64,000 nt of DNA from Mesostigma viride (GCA_009746045.1 RPFO01000155.1:16132-80131); one strand, 5' to 3'; shown: positions 11,373-26,228, counted from the first letter of the stretch. Numbers and translations are program-made. The notes: generated by a model not told the origin, from the letters alone.

Positions 11373-14341
11373 AAGCAAGCAAGCAAGCAAGGCAGCCACA
11401 TGCACGAGATGTGATTATTGGCAAGCCAGCCAGCGGGGGCACCACAGGGAGGAGGGCATGGGGACAGGGGGAAGGGGGAGGGGGCGGGGGCAGGGTCCAG
11501 GCGGCAGGGGGCAGGGGGAGCCTTTCTGAAGCTTTGAGTCACAGGTCGTGGGGACTGGGGCATGGGGCAGGCCCTCAGCCACCTGCACGTGATGTGGTCA
11601 GAGGCAAGTCACAAGCAGGGGCACAGTGGGCAGGTGGGACGGGGCAGGGGACCTAGGGCACGAGCCATGAAACTTGGGGCATGGGGAGTGGGGCGTTGGG
11701 CAGGCAGGTAGGGGTGGTACACACGCACATGCCCTGCCATGCCCTGCGATCCCGCCAAAGGGCACCGTGGGGTCTTGTGGGTTGTCACACGTTGTTATGG
11801 GGTGCATATTTGCAGGGACATGAAGATGGGTGACCGCGCCGTAACCGAGACATGTGTGGTGGCAACATGCGGCCTGGATACCAGTTGGCCTTGCTTCGTT
11901 AGATACATTTATGGCTGCATGTGATGGCGTGCCCTTGCCGTGGTCACAGTGGTCACAGTGAGGGCCTGTGGTTGCCCCATACTGGTGGTGGTTATAAAGA
12001 AGTTAGCGAATACAAAACTTTCTTTCTTCAGGTGATTTTGATGTGGGCATGAGCGATCGTGCACATGCTAACATTTGATGGCCATTCCATGGTGAAGTTG
12101 GGAATTGGATGGGATTGCTTGATAAAGATGCGGTGGTGTGTCTTAAAATGAGCTGTGCTAATCTCATTATGAAGTGCTCAAGACAACTCATTATAATAAA
12201 TCAGAGTTGGAACAAACATTGTCTGCATCATGCCCCAACTTGAACACTACATGAAGTGTGACACCTATGCTACGTGTGTTGCGGGCTAGCTGTGTCAGCA
12301 AACAATTTTAGCTTTTAGCCCTCAAATCGTGTCCAACTCGCGCCTAACAATAGGAGCCAGTTGCACCATGCATGGTAATGTCCACAAACTAACCTAAAAC
12401 ATTTTAGTGTCCATACTGGGACCAAAGCACACTCATAGAGGGACTTTGGTGTGGCAGGCCCCAGCGGCTTGGCCGGCCAGGGCGGCATATTCTGACCTGG
12501 CCTGGCCCCAAGGGCATTCCCAAAAGAGTAGGGAAACATGCCACGAACTACACCCAGATGTTGCTGTCCAGTGGCTGGGATGAGTAGGTCATCTAGAGTA
12601 GGTCATAACTCATAAAAAATGCCTACAATATTTGGAACGAATCCATGCATCGATGCTCCTACACCAATCAGTTTTCTGCACCGCCATAGCCTCGAATTTG
12701 CATGTACGTAATTATTTCGTCCCAGTGGACCTTTAGCGAGATGACTTGCCTGAACATGCCAGGAAGCGGCTCGAAGCTGGGAAAAGCAGGGGGCTCCGCC
12801 TGCGGACGGGCCGTACGAAGCCGAAATTTTATGGCTCCCGCTGGCCCCCCCGCCTCGGCGCCCTCGGCCACTGCCCCTTCGCGCTGCGCGCCCCGCGTGG
12901 CGCCGGCGTTCCCGAGGACGCACCCCGCGGGTGTACGCGCCAATCGCCCGCTCAGGCGCCAAAAAGTCCGGGCCCCGAAGGGGCCCCCAACTTGTCAACT
13001 ACTTAACTACGATCGTGTTGCGCAAGGGAGAAACCCGAACATCCTGACACCGCCGCGGGCGCCGTACCGTACGGCCTGATCGCACCCCCACGCCGAGGGC
13101 CATTCCTGAAATCCTGCGGAGCCGCGAGTTACGGCCCGTAACCGCCTGCCTGAACGCCGTCACACCCGCCTAAGATCGAGTGTCAGCAGTTCTGAACGGA
13201 AACCGAATTCAGCAAAATGCGCGAGAAATGCCGGGGGGCATGTACGGCTGGGGGGAAGAGTTAGGTAAGAAGCAGCTTAGCCAAACAACCTGTGCTGAAC
13301 ATGCTTCTTGGCTGGAGACCGGTGCCACGAGCGCAAACTGAACGGCACAAGGGGCACCCTGTCGTAGCCTGACGTTGAATCCGGAGCGTCAGATATTTCT
13401 GGATCCGAAAAGTGTTAATACTGAACGGGGCGCGGGGAAAGCAAATTTGGCGCGCAGACGTACCGTACGAGCTCTGAATGTACGGCTGGGGGCAATAGTT
13501 TGTGCCGTATCTCAATCTCCAAACTCTTGCCTTAGATTCTCTGAACCGTGATGCGATTTTTGACCGATTTTAGTCCGATTATATTTCTGAACGATTTCTG
13601 TGCAAAAAACGGCTCGAAGCTGAGAAAAAACGGCTCCGTCCACAAAACGGCCATACGAAGCCGAAATGTTGGGGCTCCCGCTGGACCCCCCCGCCTCGGA
13701 CCCTGACAAAAATACGGACTTGAAGTATTCAGGCTGAACGGGGAAAGCTGGACCGGTCGAACCGTACCAAATTTTAGTTCGCATGCAGGGCGGGGCGAGC
13801 GTCGCGTCGAACGCACCAGGCTGGGCAGTGGCAATGGGTAAAGTCAACGTGAATAGTAAAGCGGCATGGTCGGGGCAGAAAATTTTAATGAAACGAAGCG
13901 ACGTGCTGCGGAAGCAAATCAAGCAATCATAGTTGCTGCTGGCTGGCGATGGCGGGCGACGTAGCATGTGAAATCGGGATGGGGAATGCGAATTCGTGGC
14001 TTTTATACATCAAAAGTTTGTATTGGAAGAGTACGTAGGAAACTTTCGGAGCTGGCGGGGCGTCAACCCCGTGCTACCTGCGTGGGAGAGGTCCGTGTCG
14101 CTATGCCGTTTGCTGTACAATAGCCAGCGACCTGGAAATTGAACGTCGTCATCAGATTGCTTTGTTTCATTGTCGTCATTCCTCAGTTTTACGTATTTCA
14201 CGCCTTGTAAAATCAGTTTTGCTGTTCATGGAAGACGTGGGATGGGGCAAACGAATGTCTGATGTCACCATAGACAGTTGCGATTGAGCGCTGGATTGCT
14301 TGGCACGGGACGAACGCTGGCGATGGCGATTTGTGTCAAAG

Positions 14342-14575
14342 ATGTGGTCAATGTATCTGCTTTTATCTAATGTGATTTACGTTTACCGTAATCTTATGCA
14401 ATTTCCCTTTTTCCAGACGAATTTTCTTGGTCGCAGCGTGCACGTACCGGACCAAGAGTCTGTCTTCCATTGTCGTATCCGTGGGGTGCGTCCTCTTCAT
14501 TCTCCTTGGGAATGTCATTGCCACGTTATCCGTGTTGCTTTCTTCTGGAACAGACTGGGCAGGGAAAGCCCATGA
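14342..14575 (+). CDS. Small open frame of unknown function, unit III
   Basis: Open frame of 77 codons from the first ATG, ending in TGA; the frame stays open 42 bp further upstream. The first part spans a TTTCCCTTTTTCCAG acceptor-like site at about 14416, so the true coding part may begin as an exon just after it (TNFLGRSVHVPDQESVFHCR onward, rich in His and Cys). An overlapping frame gives a hydrophobic peptide (SVGCVLFILLGNVIATLSVL). I recognise neither. Both may be chance frames kept open because the units are young. Confidence 0.25.
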   Translation: MWSMYLLLSNVIYVYRNLMQFPFFQTNFLGRSVHVPDQESVFHCRIRGVRPLHSPWECHCHVIRVAFFWNRLGRESP

Positions 14576-15188
14576 TTGCTCATGGATGATTGCTCATGCA
14601 CCAATTTTGGGAGTCGTTGACTGCTGTGCTGCCTGACGTTGATGGTGGTTTTGCGTGTGATAAGCTGCCTTGCTTTGCACGTGGGTTTTCACTGGGCTAT
14701 ATGGGTGAAGGTGAGCGTCCACGGGGTGTGTCATGCTGTGCTATATTGCTTCCATCCAGCATATCCAAAGTTAGCCCAAGTGGCTTGAACACTGAACATT
14801 TTGCTTTGCTCTAATGGCTGTGCAATATTTGTGTTGTGCAGATTTTTACTGGGCTGAAGCCAAATTCTCGCATGGGTAGACAGTTTGCTGCACGTAAATT
14901 TTTACTGGGCTGTACGTGCAGGTGGGCAACCATGTGTTGTGCCATTTTTCTACATGGATTCATCATATTTGCTGTCAAACGTAGGCCCCATCGGCTTGCA
15001 CACTGGATTTTGCTTTGCTGGCTGTGTAATTTTGATGTCTCATTGTGCAGGCGTGCCCGCTACCTGATCAACCAGGTGTGCTTTGCATTGTGCCAGCGGG
15101 GCCATGTTTGTTTCCTTTGCATGTGTAGGCAGGCAGGCTGGCAGGGGACATGGGGCACGAGGCTTGGGGCGTGGGGTATGTGGCATGG

Positions 15189-15190
<2 letters not shown>

Positions 15191-15258
<68 letters not shown>

Positions 15259-15260
15259 AC

Positions 15261-15330
<70 letters not shown>

Positions 15331-15342
15331 AAGCCAGCCAGC
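15191..15342 (+). repeat. AGCC microsatellite tract 6
   Basis: About 37 copies with one interior variant (GCACGCC near 15258). It runs directly into the GCGGGGGCACC anchor, lacking the usual GCAGCCACATGC spacer. Confidence 0.95.
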
Positions 15343-15660
15343 GGGGGCACCACAGGGAGGAGGGCATGGGGACAGGGGGAAGGGGGAGGGGGCGGTGGGC
15401 AGGGTCCAGGCGGCAGGGGGCAGGGGGAGCCTTTCTGAAGCTATGAGTCACAGGTCGCGGGGTCTGGGGCATGGGGCAGGCCCTCAGCCACCTGCACGTG
15501 ATGTGGTCAGAGGCAAGTCACAAGCAAGGGCACAGTGGGCAGGTGGGACGGGACAGGGGACCTGGGGCACGAGCCATGAAACTTTCCTTTGCATGTGTAG
15601 GCAGGCAGGCTGGCAGGGGACATGGGGCACGAGGCTTGGGCCGTGGGGTATGTGGCATGG

Positions 15661-15663
<3 letters not shown>

Positions 15664-15715
<52 letters not shown>

Positions 15716-15718
15716 CGC

Positions 15719-15751
<33 letters not shown>

Positions 15752-15752
15752 C

Positions 15753-15787
<35 letters not shown>

Positions 15788-15790
15788 CCG

Positions 15791-15822
<32 letters not shown>
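15664..15822 (+). repeat. AGCC microsatellite tract 7, interrupted
   Basis: About 40 copies with several C-rich variants (CCCGCCGG, CCCGCC, CCCCGCAG). The interruptions make it the most degenerate tract of the array. Confidence 0.95.
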
Positions 15823-18628
15823 AAGCAAGGCAGCCACATGCACGAGATGTGATTATTGGCAAGCCAGCCAGCGGGGGCACCACAGGGAGGAGGGCATGGG
15901 GACAGGGGGAAGGGGGAGGGGGCGGGGGGCAGGGTCCAGGCAGCAGGGGGCAGGGGGAGCCTTTCTGAAGCTATGAGTCACAGGTCGTGGGGACTGGGGC
16001 ATGGGGCAGGCCCTCAGCCACCTGCACGTGATGTGGTCAGAGGCAAGTCACAAGCAGGGGCACAGTGGGCAGGTGGGACGGGGCAGGGGACCTGGGGCAC
16101 GAGCCATGAAACTTGGGGCATGGGGAGTGGGGCGTTGGGCAGGCAGGTAGGGGTGGTACACACGCACATGCCCTTGCATGCCATGCGATCCCGCAAAAGG
16201 GCACCGTGGGGTCTTGTGGGTTGTCACACGTTGTTATGGGGTGCATATTTGCAGGGACATGAAGATGGGTGACCGCGCCGTAACCGAGACGTGTGTGGTG
16301 GCAACATGCCGCCTGGATACCAGCTGGCCTTGCTTCGTTAGCTACATTTATGGCTGCATGTGATGGCGTGCCCTTGCCGTGGTCACAGTGGTCACAGTGA
16401 GGGCCTGTGGTTGCCCCATACTGGTGGTGCTTATAAAGAAGTTAGCGAAGACAAAACTTTCTTTCTTAAGGTGATTTTGAAGTGGGCATGAGCGATCGTG
16501 CACATGCTAACATTTGATGGCCATTCCATGGTGAAGTTGGGAATTGGATGGGATTGTTTGATAAAGATGCGGTGGTGTGTCTTAAAATGAGCTGTGCTAA
16601 TCTCATTATGAAGTGCTCAAGACAACTCATTATAATAAATCAGAGTGGGAACAAACATTGTCTGCATCATGCCCCAACTTTAACACTACATGAAGTGTGA
16701 CACCTATGCTACGTGTGTTGCGGGCTAACTGTGTCAGCAAACAATTTTAGCTTTTAGCCCTCAAATCGTGTCCAACTCGCGCCTAACAATAGGAGCCAGT
16801 TGCACCTTGCATGGTAATGTCCACAAACTAACCTAAAACAGTTTAGTGTCCATACTGGGACCAAAGCACACTCATATAGGGACTTTGGTCTGGCAGGCCC
16901 CCAGCGGCTTGGCCGGCCATGGCGGCATATTCTGACCTGGCCTGGCCCCAAGGGCATTCCCAAAAGGGTAGGGAAACATGCCACGAACTACACCCAGATG
17001 TTGTTGGATGACTACAATATTTGGAACGAATCCATGCATCGATGCTCCTACACCAATCAGTTTTCTGCACCGCCATAGCCTCGAATTTGCATGTATGTTA
17101 TTATTTCGTCCCGGTGGACCTTTAGCGAGATGACTTGCCTGAACGTGTTCAGACGGGGAGCGTGCCAGGAAACGGCTCGAAGCTGGGAAAAGCAGGGGGC
17201 TCCGCCTGCGGACGGGCCGTACGAAGCCGAAATTTCATGGCTCCCGCTGGCCCCCCCGCCTCGGCGCCCTCGGCCACTGCCCCTTCGCACAGCGCGCCCC
17301 GCGTGGCGCCGGCGTTCCCGAGGACGCACCCCGCGGGTGTACGCGCCAATCGCCCGCTCAGGCGCCAAAAAGTCCGGGCCCCGAAGGGGCCCCCAACTTG
17401 TCAACTACTTAACTACGATCGTGTTGCGCAACGGAGAAACCCGAACATCCTGACATCGCCGCGGGCGCCGTACCGTACGGCCTGATCGCACCCCCACGCC
17501 CGAGGGCCATCCCTGAAATCCTGCGGAGCCGCGAGTTACGGCCCGTAACCGCCGGCCTGAACGCCGTCACACCCTCCTAAGATCGAGTCTCACATGTTCT
17601 GAACAGAAAATGACGTCAGCTCAATTCAGCAAAATGCGCGAGAAATTGCGGGGGCATATACGGCAGGGTAAAATAGTTTATGACGAAGCATCTCTATCCA
17701 AACATCCTACTACAAATACTAAGGGTTCAGACTGAACGGGAAATTTTGAGTGTTCAGCCTGAACGAAAATTGAGTTCGAACACTTTTCTGAACGGGTTTT
17801 TGGTTCAATTTTCGGTTCGGCCTACTTCCCACGCAATTTCCGTGCCAATTTTTGCGAGATGACTGAACTGAACGTGTTCAGACGGGGAGCGGTGCAAAAA
17901 ACGGCTCGAAACTGTGAAAAGCAGGGGGCTCAGCCCGCCAAACGGCCGTACGAAACCGAAATTTTCGGGCTCCCGCTGGCACCCCCAGCCTCGGACCCTG
18001 AAAAAAATACGGACTAGAAGTGTTCAGGCTGAACGGGGACAGTTGGACCGGTCGAACCGTACCAAATTTTAGTTCGCATGCAGGGCGGGGCGAGCGTCGC
18101 GTCGAACGCACCAGGCTGGGCAGTGGCAATGGGTAAAGTGAACGTGAATAACAAAAGCGGCATGGTCGGGGCAAAAAATTTTAATGAAACAAAGCGACGT
18201 GCTGCGGAAGCAACCATAGTTGTTGCTGGCTGGCGATGGCGGGCGACGTAGCATGTGAAATTGGGATGGGGAATGCGAATTCATGGCTTTTATACATCAA
18301 AAGTTTGTATTGGAAGAGTACGTAGGAAACTTTCTGAGCTGGCGGGGCGTCAACCCCGTGCAACCTGCGTGGGAGAGGTCCGTGTCGCTATGGCATTTGC
18401 TGTATAATAGCCAGCGACCTGGAAATTGAACGTCGTCATCAGATTGTTTTGTTTCAGTGTCGTCATTTTTCAGTTTTACGTATTTCACGCCTTGTAAAAT
18501 CAGTTTTGCTGTTCATGGAAGACGTGGGATGGGGCAAACGAATGTCTGGTGTCACCATAGACAGTTGCGATTGAGCGCTGGATTGCTTGGCACGGGACGA
18601 ACGCTGGCGATGGCGATTTGTGTCAAAG

Positions 18629-18862
18629 ATGTGGTCAATGTATCTGCTTTTATCTAATGTGATTTACGTTTACCGTCATCTTATGCAATTTCCCTTTTTC
18701 CAGACGAATTTTCTTGGTCGCAGCGTGCACATACCGGACCAAGAGTCTGTCTTCCATTGTCGTATCCGTGGGGTGCGTCCTCTTCATTCTCCTTGGGAAT
18801 GTCATTGCCACGTTATCCGTGTTGCTTTCTTCTGGAACAGGCTGGGCAGGGAAAGCCCATGA
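18629..18862 (+). CDS. Small open frame of unknown function, unit IV copy
   Basis: Same 77-codon frame as in unit III with a few amino-acid changes (RHLM for RNLM, HIP for HVP). Copies of its second half in units I and II (4133-4291 and 10146-10304) also follow an intact TTTCCAG-type site. Confidence 0.25.
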   Translation: MWSMYLLLSNVIYVYRHLMQFPFFQTNFLGRSVHIPDQESVFHCRIRGVRPLHSPWECHCHVIRVAFFWNRLGRESP

Positions 18863-19453
18863 TTGCTCATGGATGATTTCTCATGCACCGATTTTGGGAG
18901 TCGTTGACTGCTGTGCTTCCTGACGTTGATGGTGGTTTTGCGTGTGATAAGCTGCCTTGCTTTGCACGTGGGTTTTCACTGGGCTATATGGGTGAAGGTG
19001 AGCAACTAGGGGTGTGTCATGCTGTGCTATATTGCTTCCATCCAGCATATCCAAAGTTAGACTTGCTCTAATGGCTGTGCAATATTTGTGTTGTGCAGAT
19101 TTTTACTGGGCTGAAGCCAAATTCACGCATGGGTAGACAGTTTGCTGCACGTGAATTTTTACTGGGCTGTACGTGCAGGTGGGCAACCATGTGTTGTGCC
19201 ATATTTTTCTACATGGATTCATCATACTTGCTGTCAAACGTAGGCCCCATTGGCTTGCACACTGAATTTTGCTTTGCTGACTGTGTAATTTTGATGTCTC
19301 ATTCTGCAGGCGTGCCCGCTACCTGATCAACCAGGTGTGCTTTGCATTGTGCCAGCGGGGCCATGTTTGTTTCCTTTGCACGTGTAGACAGGCAGGCTGG
19401 CAGGGGACATGGGGCACGAGGCTTGGGGTTTGGGGTATGTGGCATGGGTCAGG

Positions 19454-19454
<1 letters not shown>

Positions 19455-19493
<39 letters not shown>
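19455..19493 (+). repeat. AGCC microsatellite tract 8
   Basis: About 9-10 copies, in the position of tracts 2 and 4, at the start of unit V. Confidence 0.95.
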
Positions 19494-19824
19494 AAGGCAG
19501 CCACATGCACGAGATGTGATTATTGGCAAGCCAGCCAGCGGGGGCACCACAGAGGAGGGTATGGGGACAGGGGGAAGGGGGAGGGGGCGGGGGGCAGGGT
19601 CCAGGCGGCAGGGGGCAGGGGGAGCCTTTCTGAAGCTATGAGTCACAGGTCATGGGGACTGGGGCATGGGGCAGGCCCTCAGCCACCTGCACGTGATGTG
19701 GTCAGAGGCAAGACACAAGCAAGGGCACAGTGGGCAGGTGGGACGGGGCAGGGGACCTGGGGCACGAGCCATGAAACTTGGGGACATGGGGCACGAGGCT
19801 TGGGGCGTGGGGTATGTGGCATGG

Positions 19825-19946
<122 letters not shown>

Positions 19947-20324
19947 AAGCAAGCAAGGCAGCCACATGCACGAGATGTGATTATTGGCAAGCCAGCCAGC
20001 GGGGGCACCACAGGGAGGAGGGCATGGGGACAGGGGGAAGGGGGGAGGGGGCGGGGGGCAGGGTCCAGGCGGCAGGGGGCAGGGGAAGCCTTTCTGAAGC
20101 TATGAGTCACAGGTCGTGGGGACTGGGGCATGGGGCAGGCCCTCAGCCACCTGCACGTGATGTGGTCAGAGGCAAGTCACAAGCAGGGGCACAGTGGGCA
20201 GGTGGGACGGGGCAGGGGACCTGGGGCACGAGCCATGAAACTTTCCTTTGCATGTGTAGGCAGGCAGGCTGGCAGGGGACATGGGGCACGAGGCTTGGGC
20301 CGTGGGGTATGTGGCATGGGTCAA

Positions 20325-20525
<201 letters not shown>

Positions 20526-23256
20526 AAGCAAGCAAGCAAGGCAGCCACATGCACGAGATGTGATTATTGGCAAGCCAGCCAGCGGGGGCACCACAGGGAG
20601 GAGGGCATGGGGACAGGGGGAAGGGGGGAGGGGGCGGGGGGCAGGGTCCAGGCGGCAGGGGGCAGGGGGAGCCTTTCTGAAGCTATGAGTCACAGGTCAT
20701 GGGGACTGGGGCATGGGGCAGGCCCTCAGCCACCTTCACGTGATGTGGTCAGAGGCAAGTCACAAGCAGGGGCACAGTGGGCAGGTGGGACGGGGCAGGG
20801 GACCTAGGGCACGAGCCATGAAACTTGGGGCATGGGGAGTGGGGCGTTGGGCAGGCAGGTAGGGGTGGTACACACGCACATGCCCTGCCATGCCCTGCGA
20901 TCCCGCCAAAGGGCACCGTGGGGTCTTGTGGGTTGTCACACGTTGTTATGGGGTGCATATTTGCAGGGACATGAAGATGGGTGACCGCGCCGTAACCGAG
21001 ACATGTGTGGTGGCAACATGCCGCCTGGATACCAGTTGGCCTTGCTTCGTTAGCTACATTTATGGCTGCATGTGATGGCGTGCCCTAGCGGTGGTCACAG
21101 TGGTCACAGTGAGGGCCTGTGGTTGCCCCATACTGGTGGTGGTTATAAAGAAGTTAGCGAATACAAAACTTTCTTTCTTAAGGTGATTTTGAAGTGGGCA
21201 TGAGCGATCGTGCACATGCTAACATTTGATGGCCATTCCATGGTGAAGTTGGGAATTGGATGGGATTGTTTGATAAAGATGCGGTGGTGTGTCTTAAAAT
21301 GAGCTGTGCTAATCTCATTATGAAGTGCTCAAGACAACTCATTATAATAAATCAGAGTTGGAACAAACATTGTCTGCATCATGCCCCAACTTGAACACTA
21401 CATGAAGTGTGACACCTATGCTACGTGTGTTGCGGGCTAGCTGTGTCAGCAAACAATTTTAGCTTTTAGCCCTCAAATCGTGTCCAACTCGCGCCTAACA
21501 ATAGGAGCCAGTTGCACCTAGCATGGTAATGTCCACAAACTAACCTAAAACATTTTAGTGTCCATACTGGGACCAAAGCACACTCATAGAGGGACTTTGG
21601 TGTGGCAGGCCCCCAGCGGCTTGGCCGGCCAGGGCGGCATATTCTGACCTGGCCTGGCCCCAAGGGCATTCCCAAAAGAGTAGGGAAACATGCCACGAAC
21701 TACACCCAGATGTTGCTGTCCAGTGGCTGGGATGAGTAGGTCATCTAGAGTAGGTCATAACTCATAAAAAATGCCTACAATATTTGGAACGAATCCATGC
21801 ATCGATGCTCCTACACCAATCAGTTTTCTGCACCGCCATAGCCTCGAATTTGCATGTACGTAATTATTTCGTCCCAGTGGACCTTTAGCGAGATGACTTG
21901 CCTGAACGTGCCAGGAAGCGGCTCGAAGCTGGGAAAAGCAGGGGGCTCCGCCTGCGGACGGGCCGTACGAAGCCGAAATTTTATGGCTCCCGCTGGCCCC
22001 CCCGCCTCGGCGCCCTCGGCCACTGCCCCTTCGCGCTGCGCGCCCCGCGTGGCGCCGGCGTTCCCGAGGACGCACCCCGCGGGTGTACGCGCCAATCGCC
22101 CGCTCAGGCGCCAAAAAGTCCGGGCCCCGAAGGGGCCCCCAACTTGTCAACTACTTAACTACGATCGTGTTGCGCAAAGGAGAACCCCGAACATCCTGAC
22201 ATCGCCGCGGGCGCCGTACCGTACGGCCTGATCGCACCCCCACGACCGAGGGCCATTCCTGAAATCCTGCGGAGCCGCGAGTTACGGCCCGTAACCGCCG
22301 GCCTGAACGTCGTCACACCCTCCTAAGATCGAGTCTCAGGTGTTCTGAACGGGCGCCGAATTCAGCAAAATGCGCGAGAAATGCCGGGGGGCATGTACGG
22401 CTGGGGGCAATAGTTTGTGCCGTATCTCAATCTCCAAACTCTTGCCTTAGATTCTCTGAACCGTGATGCGATTTTTGACCGATTTTAGTCCGATTATATT
22501 TCTGAACGATTTCTGTGCAAAAAACGGCTCGAAGCTGAGAAAAAACGGCTCCGTCCACAAAACGGCCGTACGAAGCCGAAATGTTGGGGCTCCCGCTGGA
22601 CCCCCCCGCCTCGGACCCTGACAAAAATACGGACTTGAAGTATTCAGGCTGAACGGGGAAAGCTGGACCGGTCGAACCGTACCAAATTTTAGTTCGCATG
22701 CAGGGCGGGGCGAGCGTCGCGTCGAACGCACCAGGCTGGGCAGTGGCAATGGGTAAAGTCAACGTGAATAGTAAAGCGGCATGGTCGGGGCAGAAAATTT
22801 TAATGAAACGAAGCGACGTGCTGCGGAAGCAAATCAAGCAATCATAGTTGCTGCTGGCTGGCGATGGCGGGCGACGTAGCATGTGAAATCGGGATGGGGA
22901 ATGCGAATTCGTGGCTTTTATACATCAAAAGTTTGTATTGGAAGAGTACGTAGGAAACTTTCGGAGCTGGCGGGGCGTCAACCCCGTGCTACCTGCGTGG
23001 GAGAGGTCCGTGTCGCTATGCCGTTTGCTGTACAATAGCCAGCGACCTGGAAATTGAACGTCGTCATCAGATTGCTTTGTTTCATTGTCGTCATTCCTCA
23101 GTTTTACGTATGTCACGCCTTGTAAAATCAGTTTTGCTGTTCATGGAAGACGTGGGATGGGGCAAACGAATGTCTGATGTCACCATAGACAGTTGCGATT
23201 GAGCGCTGGATTGCTTGGCACGGGACGAACGCTGGCGATGGCGATTTGTGTCAAAG

Positions 23257-23490
23257 ATGTGGTCAATGTATCTGCTTTTATCTAATGTGATTTACGTTTA
23301 CCGTAATCTTATGCAATTTCCCTTTTTCCAGACGAATTTTCTTGGTCGCAGCGTGCACGTACCGGACCAAGAGTCTGTCTTCCATTGTCGTATCCGTGGG
23401 GTGCGTCCTCTTCATTCTCCTTGGGAATGTCATTGCCACGTTATCCGTGTTGCTTTCTTCTGGAACAGACTGGGCAGGGAAAGCCCATGA
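23257..23490 (+). CDS. Small open frame of unknown function, unit V copy
   Basis: Same frame as in unit III at an offset of 8915 bp, with no peptide difference that I can see. Confidence 0.25.
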   Translation: MWSMYLLLSNVIYVYRNLMQFPFFQTNFLGRSVHVPDQESVFHCRIRGVRPLHSPWECHCHVIRVAFFWNRLGRESP

Positions 23491-24103
23491 TTGCTCATGG
23501 ATGATTGCTCATGCACCAATTTTGGGAGTCGTTGACTGCTGTGCTGCCTGACGTTGATGGTGGTTTTGCGTGTGATAAGCTGCCTTGCTTTGCACGTGGG
23601 TTTTCACTGGGCTATATGGGTGAAGGTGAGCGTCCACGGGGTGTGTCATGCTGTGCTATATTGCTTCCATCCAGCATATCCAAAGTTAGCCCAAGTGGCT
23701 TGAACACTGAACATTTTGCTTTGCTCTAATGGCTGTGCAATATTTGTGTTGTGCAGATTTTTACTGGGCTGAAGCCAAATTCTCGCATGGGTAGACAGTT
23801 TGCTGCACGTAAATTTTTACTGGGCTGTACGTGCAGGTGGGCAACCATGTGTTGTGCCATTTTTCTACATGGATTCATCATATTTGCTGTCAAACGTAGG
23901 CCCCATCGGCTTGCACACTGGATTTTGCTTTGCTGGCTGTGTAATTTTGATGTCTCATTGTGCAGGCGTGCGCGCTACCTGATCAACCAGGTGTGCTTTG
24001 CATTGTGCCAGCGGGGCCATGTTTGTTTCCTTTGCATGTGTAGGCAGGCAGGCTGGCAGGGGACATGGGGCACGAGGCTTGGGGCGTGGGGTATGTGGCA
24101 TGG

Positions 24104-24253
<150 letters not shown>

Positions 24254-24583
24254 AAGCCAGCCAGCGGGGGCACCACAGGGAGGAGGGCATGGGGACAGGG
24301 GGAAGGGGGAGGGGGCGGTGGGCAGGGTCCAGGCGGCAGGGGGCAGGGGGAGCCTTTCTGAAGCTATGAGTCACAGGTCGCGGGGTCTGGGGCATGGGGC
24401 AGGCCCTCAGCCACCTGCACGTGATGTGGTCAGAGGCAAGTCACAAGCAAGGGCACAGTGGGCAGGTGGGACGGGACAGGGGACCTGGGGCACGAGCCAT
24501 GAAACTTTCCTTTGCATGTGTAGGCAGGCAGGCTGGCAGGGGACATGGGGCACGAGGCTTGGGCCGTGGGGTATGTGGCATGG

Positions 24584-24585
<2 letters not shown>

Positions 24586-24638
<53 letters not shown>

Positions 24639-24641
24639 CCG

Positions 24642-24673
<32 letters not shown>
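24586..24673 (+). repeat. AGCC microsatellite tract 12
   Basis: About 22 copies with one CCCCGCAG interruption. The same interruption is in tract 7, supporting the pairing of units IV and VI. Confidence 0.95.
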
Positions 24674-26228
24674 AAGCAAGGCAGCCACATGCACGAGATG
24701 TGATTATTGGCAAGCCAGCCAGCGGGGGCACCACAGGGAGGAGGGCATGGGGACAGGGGGAAGGGGGGAGGGGGCGGGGGGCAGGGTCCAGGCAGCAGGG
24801 GGCAGGGGGAGCCTTTCTGAAGCTATGAGTCACAGGTCGTGGGGAGTGGGGCATGGGGCAGGCCCTCAGCCACCTGCACGTGATGTGGTCAGAGGCAAGT
24901 CACAAGTAGGGGCACAGTGGGCAGGTGGGACGGGGCAGGGGACCTAGGGCACGAGCCATGAAACTTGGGGCATGGGGAGTGGGGCGTTGGGCAGGCAGGT
25001 AGGGGTGGTACACACGCACATGCCCTGCCATGCCATGCGATCCCGCAAAAGGGCACCGTGGGGTCTTGTGGGTTGTCACACGTTGTTATGGGGTGCATAT
25101 TTGCAGGGACATGAAGATGGGTGACCGCGCCGTAACCGAGACGTGTGTGGTGGCAACATGCCGCCTGGATACCAGCTGGCCTTGCTTCGTTAGCTACATT
25201 TATGGCTGCATGTGATGGCGTGCCCTTGCCGTGGTCACAGTGGTCACAGTGAGGGCCTGTGGTTGCCCCATACTGGTGGTGGTTATAAAGAAGTTAGCGA
25301 AGACAAAACTTTCTTTCTTAAGGTGATTTTGAAGTGGGCATGAGCGATCGTGCACATGCTAACATTTGATGGCCATTCCATGGTGAAGTTGGGAATTGGA
25401 TGGGATTGTTTGATAAAGATGCGGTGGTGTGTCTTAAAATGAGCTGTGCTAATCTCATTATGAAGTGCTCAAGACAACTCATTATAATAAATCAGAGTGG
25501 GAACAAACATTGTCTGCATCATGCCCCAACTTGAACACTACATGAAGTGTGACACCTATGCTACGTGTGTTGCGGGCTAGCTGTGTCAGCAAACAATTTT
25601 AGCTTTTAGCCCTCAAATCGTGTCCAACTCGCGCCTAACCATAGGAGCCAGTTGCACCTTGCATGGTAATGTCCACAAACTAACCTAAAACAGTTTAGTG
25701 TCCATACTGGGACCAAAGCACACTCATATAGGGACTTTGGTCTGGCAGGCCCCCAGCGGCTTGGCCGGCCATGGCGGCATATTCTGACCTGGCCTGGCCC
25801 CAAGGGCATTCCCAAAAGGGTAGGGAAACATGCCACGAACTACACCCAGATGTTGTTGGATGACTACAATATTTGGAACGAATCCATGCATCGATGCTCC
25901 TACACCAATCAGTTTTCTGCACCGCCATAGCCTCGAATTTGCATGTGTTATTATTTCGTCCCGGTGGACCTTTAGCGAGATGCGGACTTGCCTGAACGTG
26001 TTCAGACGGGGAGCGTGCCAGGAAACGGCTCGAAGCTGGGAAAAGCAGGGGGCTCCGCCTGCGGACGGGCCGTACGAAGCCGAAATTTCATGGCTCCCGC
26101 TGGCCCCCCCGCCTCGGCGCCCTCGGCCACTGCCCCTTCGCACAGCGCGCCCCGCGTGGCGCCGGCGTTCCCGAGGACGCACCCCGCGGGTGTACGCGCC
26201 AATCGCCCGCTCAGGCGCCAAAAAGTCC

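Larger units (their letters stand above)
15146..19404 (+). repeat. Array unit IV
   Basis: Blocks a (two subrepeats joined through CTTTCCTTTGCATGTGTAGG), b, c, d (17085-17490), e (17500-18170), i (18180-18660) and h. Pairs most closely with unit VI in blocks a and c (both carry TGTTGGATGACTACAAT). Its h block is of the unit I/II type. Confidence 0.85.

Noticed and set aside
15083-15976. Long open frames full of SQPA (and GWLA on the other strand), up to nearly 400 codons
   Set aside because: The AGCC tetranucleotide has no stop codon in any frame on either strand, so any tract gives long frames on both strands. Flanking parts use different frames in different units.
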